A stretch of DNA of 64,000 nt from Bacillus sp. FJAT-49711. Lineage in GTDB: Bacteria > Bacillota > Bacilli > Bacillales > Bacillaceae_C. Shown here one piece after another: positions 25,976-33,901 of this stretch (position 1 is its first letter; each line of letters begins with the position of its first letter). Made by a program: the position numbers and the translations under genes. The stretch is from assembly GCF_018343715.1 (NCBI RefSeq), contig NZ_JAGYPL010000002.1:938364-1002363 (forward strand), written 5' to 3'. Below the pieces are notes generated by a model. That model saw nothing but the letters and a program-made list of their open reading frames with translations. It did not search any database and was not told where the DNA came from.

Positions 25976-27334
25976 ATGTCTACAAAAGTTGAAAAAATTA
26001 GCCTAAAAGAAAAAATCAGCTACAGCTTTGGAGATTTAGCGTCCAACTTTGTTTGGGGAATGACAACGAGTTATTTGCTTTTCTTCTATACAGATGTTTT
26101 TGGAATTACTGCCGCTGCGGTGGGCACACTCTTTCTTATTACTCGAGTTTTTGATGCATTGAATGATCCAGTCATGGGAATTCTCATTGATAAAACAAAG
26201 AGCAAGCATGGGAAAGCAAGACCTTATTTACTTTATCTACCCATACCTTTTGCCATTTTAAGTGTATTAACCTTTATAACTCCGGGCTTTTCTGACTCGG
26301 GAAAACTTGTTTACGCTTACGTCATCTACTTATTACTAGGGATGATTTACACAGCGATTAATATCCCTTACGGTGCATTAATGTCTATGATGACAAGGGA
26401 TTCAAATGAAAAATCGCAATTAGGCAGTTTCCGGATGATGGGACTTGCGACAGGGTCTATTCTTGTTTCTGCCCTTACGCTCCCTTTAGTCAATTTATTC
26501 GGTGGCGGGAATCAGCAAGTAGGGTTTCCAATTACAATGGCTGTGTTTTCTGCTGTAGGTGTTGTACTGTTTTATATCACATTTAAATACTGTAAAGAGC
26601 GTTATTCTGAACAAGAAGATCCGAATAATAAAATAAAAGTGACAAAATCGATAGGCAACCTCTTTAAGAATAAGCCATGGACGATCATTGCTACGAGCTC
26701 TATCATTCAATTCTTGAGAATTGGAGCAATGTTTGGTGTTCTCATTTATTTCGTAACGTACGTACTAGACCAACCGGCTTTAGTTCCACTTTATTTAACA
26801 TTGGCGAATGTAGCGAATTTCGCAGGTGGTGCAATAGCTCCCCCGATTTTAAAACGTTTAAAAAATCGAAATGGAAGTCTTGTTGTATTAGCTATAGCAT
26901 TGGCATTATTTATTCTCCTTATTTTCTTAGAAAATAGCTCGATTTTCTTATTTGCTAGCGTATTCTTTTTAGCTAATACGTTAATTGGAGTGTCTGGTTC
27001 AGCCAACTTCGCATTATTAGCGGATACAGTCGATTACCAAGAATGGAAATTCGGTCAAAGAACTGAAGGATTACTTTATTCCGCATATAGCTTTGCGACG
27101 AAGTTTGGAATTGCGATTGGTTCTGCATTCATCGCGTACGCACTAGGATGGGCGGGATATAACCCTGCTGCCATAACCGGTGAAGCAGTAAGTATGATCC
27201 GTGTCCTAATGTATGCCGGTCCAATTCTATTCACCTTGCTCCAAGTGATCGTACTAGTATTTTACAAACTAGACAATAACCATGCGCAAATTGTAAAAGA
27301 ATTGAACGAACGAAACGTAAATACGGCTGTTTGA
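25976..27334 (+). CDS. GPH-family sugar:cation symporter
   Basis: A membrane transporter of the glycoside-pentoside-hexuronide family with about 12 helices (452 residues from the ATG at 25976). Typical sequences are SYSFGDLASNFVWGMTTSYL near the N-terminus and FDALNDPVMGILIDKTKSKH, the conserved loop after helix 2. The frame is open back to an ATG at 25910. The extra 22 residues are poorly like homologues and lack a ribosome binding site, so the later ATG is preferred with some doubt. It is the import step for the isomerase-dehydrogenase pair upstream and needs no ATPase. Confidence 0.92.
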   Translation: MSTKVEKISLKEKISYSFGDLASNFVWGMTTSYLLFFYTDVFGITAAAVGTLFLITRVFDALNDPVMGILIDKTKSKHGKARPYLLYLPIPFAILSVLTFITPGFSDSGKLVYAYVIYLLLGMIYTAINIPYGALMSMMTRDSNEKSQLGSFRMMGLATGSILVSALTLPLVNLFGGGNQQVGFPITMAVFSAVGVVLFYITFKYCKERYSEQEDPNNKIKVTKSIGNLFKNKPWTIIATSSIIQFLRIGAMFGVLIYFVTYVLDQPALVPLYLTLANVANFAGGAIAPPILKRLKNRNGSLVVLAIALALFILLIFLENSSIFLFASVFFLANTLIGVSGSANFALLADTVDYQEWKFGQRTEGLLYSAYSFATKFGIAIGSAFIAYALGWAGYNPAAITGEAVSMIRVLMYAGPILFTLLQVIVLVFYKLDNNHAQIVKELNERNVNTAV

Positions 27335-27353
27335 GAATCAAGGAATTGTTTGA

Positions 27354-27386
27354 GAATTGTTTCAGTGCCAGGCACTCAAACAATTC
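27354..27386. repeat. dispersed palindromic element, copy 1
   Basis: GAATTGTTTCAGTGCC and GGCACTCAAACAATTC form 16-base arms around a single A, with one mismatch. The core GTGCC-N-GGCAC and the AATTGTTT flanks are shared with the copy at 50920-50950. From general knowledge, GTGCCTGGCAC palindromes recur in Bacillaceae intergenic DNA. It lies just after the symporter gene. Confidence 0.75.
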
Positions 27387-27411
27387 CAGAACAATTCAGA
27401 ATACTTAGGTT

Positions 27412-27447
27412 AAGTCACTTCCTGTTTTATGAAGGGAGTGACTTTTT
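27412..27447 (+). terminator. rho-independent terminator of the symporter operon
   Basis: AAGTCACT (27412-27419) pairs with AGTGACTT (27437-27444), with additional C-G pairs inside and a T-tract to 27447. It ends the isomerase-dehydrogenase-symporter transcript. Confidence 0.75.
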
Positions 27448-27711
27448 CTATTTGGGATAGAATCCTGCTAAACATTTTTTGGTTTCTCCACATTTACAAA
27501 AAACTTAATGGATATTTTGGTAAGGACCTACTGAGAGTATTAAGTAGCGAAAGACACCGAATAATGAAATCAATTTGATAACATAGAGTGAAATAATCGT
27601 GGGTCAAAATATAATAATAAGGTGATTTAAAAATAGATATTGTGATTCGAATAACCAAGCTTATTATTTCTCCATATCCAACAGTGTATATTTAATAATT
27701 AATATCTCCCA

Positions 27712-27760
27712 AAAATAAACTGAACCCCGAGTAGGCGATGTCTCTTATTCGGGGTTCAGT
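27712..27760 (-). terminator. rho-independent terminator of the LplB/LplC-type permease operon
   Basis: ACTGAACCCCGA (27719-27730) and TCGGGGTTCAGT (27749-27760) form a perfect 12-bp stem. On the minus strand it is followed by TTATTTTTGG. It lies 18 bases beyond the permease stop codon at 27779. Confidence 0.85.
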
Positions 27761-27778
27761 CCATTTATTAAAGTTTCT

Positions 27779-28651
27779 TTACTCCTTAACAGACCCAATC
27801 AATAATCCTCTTACAAAATACTTTTGCAAGAAAGGATAAAATAATACGATTGGACCGATTGTAAGAATAGCCGTTGCCATCTTAACCGATTCATTTGGAA
27901 GGGTTGCAGTTGGTGCAGTTCCTGTTCCCTGCATGGACTGAATCATGCTTATTTCAGAGTTCAATTTAAATAATAAATACTGTAATGGATATAAATCAGG
28001 TTTATCTACGAGCATTATAGCATTAAACCAGTTATTCCAGTAGGCAATACCATAAAATAAGGTAATGGTGGCCAGTACTGGCATACAAAGCGGGAAGAAA
28101 ACCCGGAAGGCAATATAAAAGTCGCTGGCACCATCCATTTTGGCTGCTTCTATTAAAGAATCTGGTATTTGTTTCATGAAGTTTCTAACTAAAAATAAGT
28201 TAAAAGGATTAAAAATCAATGATGGGATAATTAATGCCCATATATTGTTTTTCAAACCTAGTGAAGTACTCATCATGTACCATGGAACTAAACCAGTATT
28301 AAACACCATGGTGATAAAGAAAAACATAGCTAGTCCATTGCGATACTTTACATGTTTCGCTACTAGTGTGTATCCAGCCATAAATGTAATCGTAACAGCA
28401 AGGATTGTTCCGATCACCGTGACAACAATGGAGATAAAATAACTTTGTAAAAGCGGTGAGTTTCCCGAAAACAATAATTTGTAAGCATCTAGTGAAAACT
28501 TTTCAGGCAAGAAACTATATCCATTTACTTGAATCGCCTTTTCATCTGTGAATGATACCATAATCACGAGAAGAAGCGGCAATGTACAAATGAGTGAAAT
28601 GATGGTGATGATCGTTTTATTTAAGTGATCAAATAATTTAGCAGAAAGCAA
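27779..28651 (-). CDS. sugar ABC transporter permease, LplC/YtcP type
   Basis: A 290-residue membrane subunit with about six helices and the EAA loop IEAAKMDGASDFYIAFRVFF. The N-terminal style (LICTLPLLLVIMVSFTDEKA) and the companion gene place it with LplC/YtcP permeases of polysaccharide-derived oligosaccharide importers. TTG at 28651 is supported by AAAGGAG. It follows the LplB-type gene by 17 bases. The cognate binding protein is probably the lipoprotein at 32306-33808, encoded on the other side of the AraC regulator. Confidence 0.92.
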   Translation of the reverse strand: MLSAKLFDHLNKTIITIISLICTLPLLLVIMVSFTDEKAIQVNGYSFLPEKFSLDAYKLLFSGNSPLLQSYFISIVVTVIGTILAVTITFMAGYTLVAKHVKYRNGLAMFFFITMVFNTGLVPWYMMSTSLGLKNNIWALIIPSLIFNPFNLFLVRNFMKQIPDSLIEAAKMDGASDFYIAFRVFFPLCMPVLATITLFYGIAYWNNWFNAIMLVDKPDLYPLQYLLFKLNSEISMIQSMQGTGTAPTATLPNESVKMATAILTIGPIVLFYPFLQKYFVRGLLIGSVKE

Positions 28652-28668
28652 TGGCCCTACTCCTTTCT

Positions 28669-29643
28669 TTAAAATAATGAATTATCGGGGTTAATTTTTT
28701 TGACGACCCAGTTAGCACCGAACACTAAAATAAACCCTACTACTGATTGGAAAATACCGACAGCCATTGCTTGGGCAGGGTTGCCAATCGTTCTAAGTGC
28801 ACGGAAGACGTAAGTATCGATAACATCCACTGTAGGATATAGCAAACCATTATCTTTAATGATGGCGTAAATCATATCAAAACTACCGAACATAATTTTC
28901 CCTAATGCAAGGAGTGATAAAATGATCACGGTCGGCATTAATAGAGGAAGGGTGACATATCGAATTTGTTGCCAACGATTCGCACCATCAATTTTGGCAG
29001 CTTCATAATAAACGCTATCTATACCGGTAATAGTTGCTAAATAGATGACAAGCGATATCCCGACATCTTTCCATATATTAGCGCTTACTAAAATTTGCAC
29101 CCAGTATTGAGGAGAGGAATACCAATTAATCGGTTCCAAATGAAAAAACTCCAATGTTCTATTTACTAGACCAAAGTTGGATGCAAATAAACTATAAATC
29201 ACATAACTTACGATGACCCACGATAAAAAGTGGGGAAAAAGAATAGTAGATTGAGCGATCTTAGAAAAACGCTTATTCTTTAGTTCATTAAATAATATCG
29301 CTAATATTAAAGCGCATACTGTACTGAAAACGATAAATAAAAAATTTAGTCTAATCGTGTTGAAAGTGACTTGCCAGGCTCTGTCTGATGCAAAAAAGAA
29401 CTTAAAATTTTCAAGTCCTACCCATTCAGAACCTAACAACCCCATTTTATAATTGAATTTTTGAAAGGCTATTAGCATGTAAGGCATTGTAAGATATCCA
29501 AATATAAATGTATAAATGGCAGCCGGAAGTGCTAATAAATAGGCTGAGTAGTTTTTCTTTAATTCCATAAAAAATGATATTTTTTTCTTTTTTGTTATTG
29601 GTTTGATTTTCTCTTTCGGCAATTCTGCTTTCACTGTTTCCAA
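28669..29643 (-). CDS. sugar ABC transporter permease, LplB/YteP type
   Basis: A 325-residue membrane subunit. TTG at 29643 is chosen because GGGAGG is eight bases upstream, inside a longer open frame. After a charged N-terminus (KPITKKKKISFFMELKKNY) it has about six helices and the EAA loop YEAAKIDGANRWQQIRYVTL. It is divergent from a membrane-bound AraC regulator, an arrangement well known for Lpl/Yte-type polysaccharide-derived oligosaccharide systems in Bacillus. No ATPase gene is nearby. Confidence 0.9.
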   Translation of the reverse strand: METVKAELPKEKIKPITKKKKISFFMELKKNYSAYLLALPAAIYTFIFGYLTMPYMLIAFQKFNYKMGLLGSEWVGLENFKFFFASDRAWQVTFNTIRLNFLFIVFSTVCALILAILFNELKNKRFSKIAQSTILFPHFLSWVIVSYVIYSLFASNFGLVNRTLEFFHLEPINWYSSPQYWVQILVSANIWKDVGISLVIYLATITGIDSVYYEAAKIDGANRWQQIRYVTLPLLMPTVIILSLLALGKIMFGSFDMIYAIIKDNGLLYPTVDVIDTYVFRALRTIGNPAQAMAVGIFQSVVGFILVFGANWVVKKINPDNSLF

Positions 29644-29905
29644 TGAATTGACCTCCCTTTCTCTTATTATGATGTAACCCCAATGTACTTTTGTCGCGCT
29701 TACAGTAAACATATGTTTTTATATAATCGGAGTAAAGTATCAATATTTTGAATGAATTAAAATAATAAAAATAAAGTATTTCAATTTTTTAAAATCACTT
29801 TAAATTCCTGCGTTTAAAGCTATGTTTTGATTCTGGCCCTTAATATTTTAAAAATTTACTATTATAATAAAATTAAGTTTTTAAAATAGGGAAAGGAAAA
29901 TAGAT

Positions 29906-32179
29906 ATGAAAGAATTAAAAAAGAAGTTTACATATTTCTCGACCTACAGGCATTTTTTCTTAAGTTTTATTCTTTTATCTTCTATTCTTATAACACTAGC
30001 CTGTGCATTATTATTTTCCCTTTTTTATAAAAGCGCGGAAAAAGAAATGGCGCATATTTCAAACTCTATGTTGCGGCAGACAAGTTATATTGCGGATATT
30101 GTAAATGAGCAAGTATTTAATATTGGAAATTACCTTATAAGTGATAAGAATGTTACGAACGTTATGTTTAGCAAGGAAATAGATCGAATTAATGAATATA
30201 ATGTGGTTGAATTTATGAAGGATATTCAAGTTACCTATCCTTTTATTTATTCTATTGGGATTTATAATGAAAATATCGACCGTTATATTAATACCAAAGG
30301 ATACAAGCGGCAAGATGAAGCTGATTTAATTGACGGGATTATTAACCAAAATAAGCAAATGTATGTGAGCTTTTTTCCAAGAAAAGCGAAAAATGTTGTT
30401 TCAGATAAAGAAATTAATCTTTTAACGTTTGTCCTTTATCCGGGTTATTCATCGTATTTACCTAAAAAGGGTGCCATTATTATAAATTTCGAAGAACAAT
30501 ATTTGCAAAATTTAGTCGGTCATTTAAAGAGTGAAAGTTCTAACACGTTAGTTGTAGTGGACGAAAAGGGAAATATACTTTCGGAGTCCGGGGGAGGGAA
30601 TTTCCTTGAAAATATTGGCAGTGAACCTTACGTGAAAAAGGTATTGAATAATGAAAATTTAAGCGGTAACTTTACAACTGATATCAATAAGCAAAGAAGT
30701 TTGGTATCCTTTAAAAAATCGGACGGTTTAGGTTGGTATTTAATTGGAATTAATCATTATTCAGATTTATTATTTGCAGAAAAAAATCTAAAGAAGAGTA
30801 TTTTTGTAATCGCTTTTTGTTTGTTTTTATTATGTATTGTAGGTTCTATCTTTTTAACAAATATGTTGTATAAACCAATTAATATGTTAATGGATAAAAT
30901 TGCGGTACGAAAGAAAGATGCCTTCAAAATAAATGAATTTCAACTTTTGGACCATAAGTTTTCACAGTTATCAAATAGGTTAAAGTTTCTGGAACCAGCA
31001 ATGTCCGTTATTGAAAAGAGCTACCTTCTTCACTATATCAATGGTAGTAAAGTTGATTTAGAGAGTCGTTATCATCATCCGCTTCAGGGCAACTATTATA
31101 TGGTCGTAATATTAAAAATGGAAACGCTTAAAGAGGATAAAGAAAAGTTCAATTCTCAAATACATTCTTTAATTCAGTTTTCAATCTGCAATTTAGCCAT
31201 GGAGATCGTTGGAAAAGAAGAAAATATAGAAACGGTTATTATTGAAGAAGATGAAATTGGTATTTTTGTTCTATTAGATGCGGAACAGTATTCCGACGAG
31301 CTGATACCTTCTTTAAAAGACCTTCAACACTATGTGAGAGACTATATGGATATTAGTTTTACTGCTGGAGTTGGAAATGTAATCAAGGATACTAAAAAAA
31401 TTAGGGAATCTTATTTAAAAGCTAAACTCGCACTAAATGAAAGGTTTACAAATGGTGGAGGAAATATATTCGTTTACAGTGATATGGAGAACGACATTGA
31501 AAATATGGTTCCTGGCTTACAAAATGAAGTAGATATTAAATTAATCAACGCAATTAATACTGGGAATAGGCAAGAAATAATAAATGAAATAAATGCTTTT
31601 CGTGAGATGCTTGTAGGAACAAAATATCAAGAAGCCATTTTTCTATTAAAGACACTATTATTTTCGCTTTATAAGCATTATGAGAATTTGGAATATACGA
31701 AAGACCTTGCAGGGTTTTTTACTGATTTAATATTCCAATTAACTCAAATAGAAACTTTACAAGAAGTTACAGAGAAAATAGAAGAAATATGCTTGTCCAT
31801 TTGTAATGAGTTAGGGGAAAGATCGAAAAATAATAATAATGAAATTATCGAAAGCATTCAAGAGTACGTCAAAAAGAATTATGCTGATCCAAATTTATCG
31901 ATTGACCAGTTAGCGGATCAAGTTCAATTAACTCCAGGATATCTTGGGAAAATGTTCAAAACTCATTGTGATATGTCATTCAATGATTATTTAAAAAACA
32001 TCAGGCTTGAAAAAGCTAGAAACCTTTTATTGGAAACAAATCAAGCAGCAAATGTGATTAGTGAAAAAATAGGTATTCCAAATACTACTTATTTTTATAC
32101 TCTTTTTAAAAAGAAGTTTGGTTTATCACCGGCAAAATACCGAATTGCAAATAACCAGTTTAAAATTTCAAATGAATAG
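29906..32179 (+). CDS. membrane-bound AraC-family regulator (YesS/YtdP type)
   Basis: A 757-residue regulator that senses outside the cell and binds DNA inside. A helix at about residues 15-40 is followed by an extracellular Cache-like region (about 45-290). A second helix lies at about 295-318, then a linker domain. The C-terminal AraC helix-turn-helix pair spans about 650-750 (LSIDQLADQVQLTPGYLGKM and NVISEKIGIPNTTYFYTLFK). The ATG follows GGGAAAGGAAA. It stands between permease genes and the binding-protein gene and most likely activates both. Confidence 0.92.
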   Translation: MKELKKKFTYFSTYRHFFLSFILLSSILITLACALLFSLFYKSAEKEMAHISNSMLRQTSYIADIVNEQVFNIGNYLISDKNVTNVMFSKEIDRINEYNVVEFMKDIQVTYPFIYSIGIYNENIDRYINTKGYKRQDEADLIDGIINQNKQMYVSFFPRKAKNVVSDKEINLLTFVLYPGYSSYLPKKGAIIINFEEQYLQNLVGHLKSESSNTLVVVDEKGNILSESGGGNFLENIGSEPYVKKVLNNENLSGNFTTDINKQRSLVSFKKSDGLGWYLIGINHYSDLLFAEKNLKKSIFVIAFCLFLLCIVGSIFLTNMLYKPINMLMDKIAVRKKDAFKINEFQLLDHKFSQLSNRLKFLEPAMSVIEKSYLLHYINGSKVDLESRYHHPLQGNYYMVVILKMETLKEDKEKFNSQIHSLIQFSICNLAMEIVGKEENIETVIIEEDEIGIFVLLDAEQYSDELIPSLKDLQHYVRDYMDISFTAGVGNVIKDTKKIRESYLKAKLALNERFTNGGGNIFVYSDMENDIENMVPGLQNEVDIKLINAINTGNRQEIINEINAFREMLVGTKYQEAIFLLKTLLFSLYKHYENLEYTKDLAGFFTDLIFQLTQIETLQEVTEKIEEICLSICNELGERSKNNNNEIIESIQEYVKKNYADPNLSIDQLADQVQLTPGYLGKMFKTHCDMSFNDYLKNIRLEKARNLLLETNQAANVISEKIGIPNTTYFYTLFKKKFGLSPAKYRIANNQFKISNE

Positions 32180-32261
32180 AAAGAATTTAAAATAGATATT
32201 CTTTATTTTTAATGTATTTTTTAATTTTTGAAGTTTACGATTTTAGTTATGAAAGATATGC

Positions 32262-32275
32262 TGAATGCGATTACA
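32262..32275 (+). promoter_or_regulatory. probable cre site before the binding-protein gene
   Basis: TGAATGCGATTACA matches TGWAANCGNTNWCA with one mismatch (T at position 5). It lies 31 bases upstream of the ATG at 32306. A possible promoter (TTTACG at 32234-32239, 17 bases, TATGCT) sits directly before it, so CcpA bound here would block initiation or early elongation. Confidence 0.5.
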
Positions 32276-32305
32276 ACATATTTTTCATAAGGGGATGATT
32301 TTCTC

Positions 32306-33808
32306 ATGAAGTCAAGTAAGTTATTCTTTTTTCTGCTTGCAATTTCCATCGTTGTTATATTGGGTGCATGTTCGAAATCAGAAGCAGATGGTTCGAAATC
32401 TTCAGAGTCTGGAGATAAATTACCTGTTCGATACGTAATGCCGGGTAATGCACCTCAAGATCAAAAAGAGGTTGAAGCAGCTATTAATGAAAAGTTAGAA
32501 AAAGATGGTTTGAATTTGAAATATGAAGCGATTTATATTCCTTGGGATGTTTGGGATCAAAAGACTAATTTAATGATGTCAACAGGTGAGGAATTTGAAT
32601 TGATTCATATTATGCACGATCAAAAAGGGCCAAATGTTTTAGCAAGTAGTGGTGGGATTGTTCCAATTGATAAGTACCTTGATGAATATGGATCAAATTT
32701 AAAGAAAAGTCTACCGGATTGGATTTGGGATTCAGCTAAGATCAATGGAGAAACATATATTGTACCGAACTTCTGGATGGATACTGCGTATGCAGAAGGT
32801 ATGGTGACCATGCGTACGGATTTATTAAAAGCAAACAATTTAGAAGCACCAACTTCTCCAGAGGAATTATTAGATGTAGCGGAGACATTGAAGAAAAATT
32901 GGCCAGAAGATAATAAAGATGTATATATTCGTTTTCTGAAGGAAGAACCACCTGCATACCTTCATACAACCTATGATACATTTCCTTTTACCGTTTTTGC
33001 TGACTTAGTTTATATTGATCAAGAAGGAAATGTGAAATCTTGGATTGAAACAGAAGAGTTTAAAAAGAACTCAGCCTATTTTAGAGAAGCATATAATCGT
33101 AAATTGGTTAACCCTGATATTTTGACAGAACCAGTTGAAGTTACAAGCCGTGAAGAAGAGCTTGGCCGTTTCTTATATCGTGAAGGAGAAGGTAACAATG
33201 GTGAAGCTAATTTAGTCAAGAAAGTACCTGGAGCAAAATTAGATATTTATTATTTAAATGATAAAGATAAATTCCGTGCATATGGTGTGCGTAACTCTAA
33301 TGGTATTTCATCTACGACAGATCACCCTGAAGCAGCCATTCAATTTTTAGATTGGATGTATTCTAGCCAGGGAAATTTTGATTTAATGTCCTATGGAATT
33401 AAAGATGAACATTGGGCAGATTCTGGTGAAAATAAAATGGAAATATTGAAAACAAACGATACTGGTGCGGCTGCGTATAATGTTGCATTTTGGATGCTGG
33501 GTAATATTGAAATGAGCAGATGGTCCCCAGATACACATCCTGAATTCTTAAAAACTCATACGACAGTAGAGGATAACGCAGTCAATAGTATAACAATGGG
33601 ATTCAACTTTGACGCTTCTAAAGTTGGAGTAGAGTATGCAAACTGTCTAGCAGAATTGAAAACTAGCATTTATCCAATCAAATTAGGATTGGTTGATTAT
33701 GACAAAGCATTCCCAGATGCACTTAAGAAAATGAAAGCAGCTGGAATAGATAAAGTTGTAGAGGAATATGAAAAACAATTTAATGAATGGTTAGAGAGCA
33801 CTAAGTAA
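32306..33808 (+). CDS. oligosaccharide-binding lipoprotein of an Lpl/Ytc-type ABC importer
   Basis: A 500-residue lipoprotein with a signal peptide ending in LGAC (lipidated Cys22), longer than family-1 sugar-binding proteins, as is normal for LplA/YtcQ-type proteins. It has the opening VRYVMPGNAPQDQKEVEAAI and a C-terminal AIQFLDWMYSSQGNFDLMSY typical of the group. The ATG follows AAGGGGATG. It most likely feeds the permeases at 27779-29643, although it is transcribed separately with the downstream GH3 gene. A cre-like site precedes it. Confidence 0.9.
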   Translation: MKSSKLFFFLLAISIVVILGACSKSEADGSKSSESGDKLPVRYVMPGNAPQDQKEVEAAINEKLEKDGLNLKYEAIYIPWDVWDQKTNLMMSTGEEFELIHIMHDQKGPNVLASSGGIVPIDKYLDEYGSNLKKSLPDWIWDSAKINGETYIVPNFWMDTAYAEGMVTMRTDLLKANNLEAPTSPEELLDVAETLKKNWPEDNKDVYIRFLKEEPPAYLHTTYDTFPFTVFADLVYIDQEGNVKSWIETEEFKKNSAYFREAYNRKLVNPDILTEPVEVTSREEELGRFLYREGEGNNGEANLVKKVPGAKLDIYYLNDKDKFRAYGVRNSNGISSTTDHPEAAIQFLDWMYSSQGNFDLMSYGIKDEHWADSGENKMEILKTNDTGAAAYNVAFWMLGNIEMSRWSPDTHPEFLKTHTTVEDNAVNSITMGFNFDASKVGVEYANCLAELKTSIYPIKLGLVDYDKAFPDALKKMKAAGIDKVVEEYEKQFNEWLESTK

Positions 33809-33837
33809 TATACAGTTCAATAACTTACTCAAATGAG

Positions 33838-33872
33838 AGGGCCTCCGGAGTATTAGGGGGCCCTGAATTTTA
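33838..33872 (+). terminator. hairpin between binding-protein and GH3 genes (possible attenuator)
   Basis: AGGGCCTCC (33838-33846) pairs with GGGGGCCCT (33856-33864), nine pairs including one G-U, followed by GAATTTTT. It would partly stop transcripts after the abundant binding protein and lower expression of the glycosidase. This is a normal arrangement for such operons. Confidence 0.6.
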
Positions 33873-33901
33873 ATAATTACAATAGATTGGTTGTGAATGT
33901 G

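Larger units (their letters stand above)
27335..27778. other. intergenic region between convergent sugar operons
   Basis: No gene is evident here. The region carries a dispersed palindromic element (27354-27386), a plus-strand terminator (27412-27447) and a minus-strand terminator (27712-27760). The part from 27450 to 27710 is AT-rich and unremarkable. Confidence 0.6.

Noticed and set aside
29684-29697. CG-centred sequence before the LplB-type permease considered as a cre site
   Set aside because: It misses three defined positions of the consensus, too many for a confident call.
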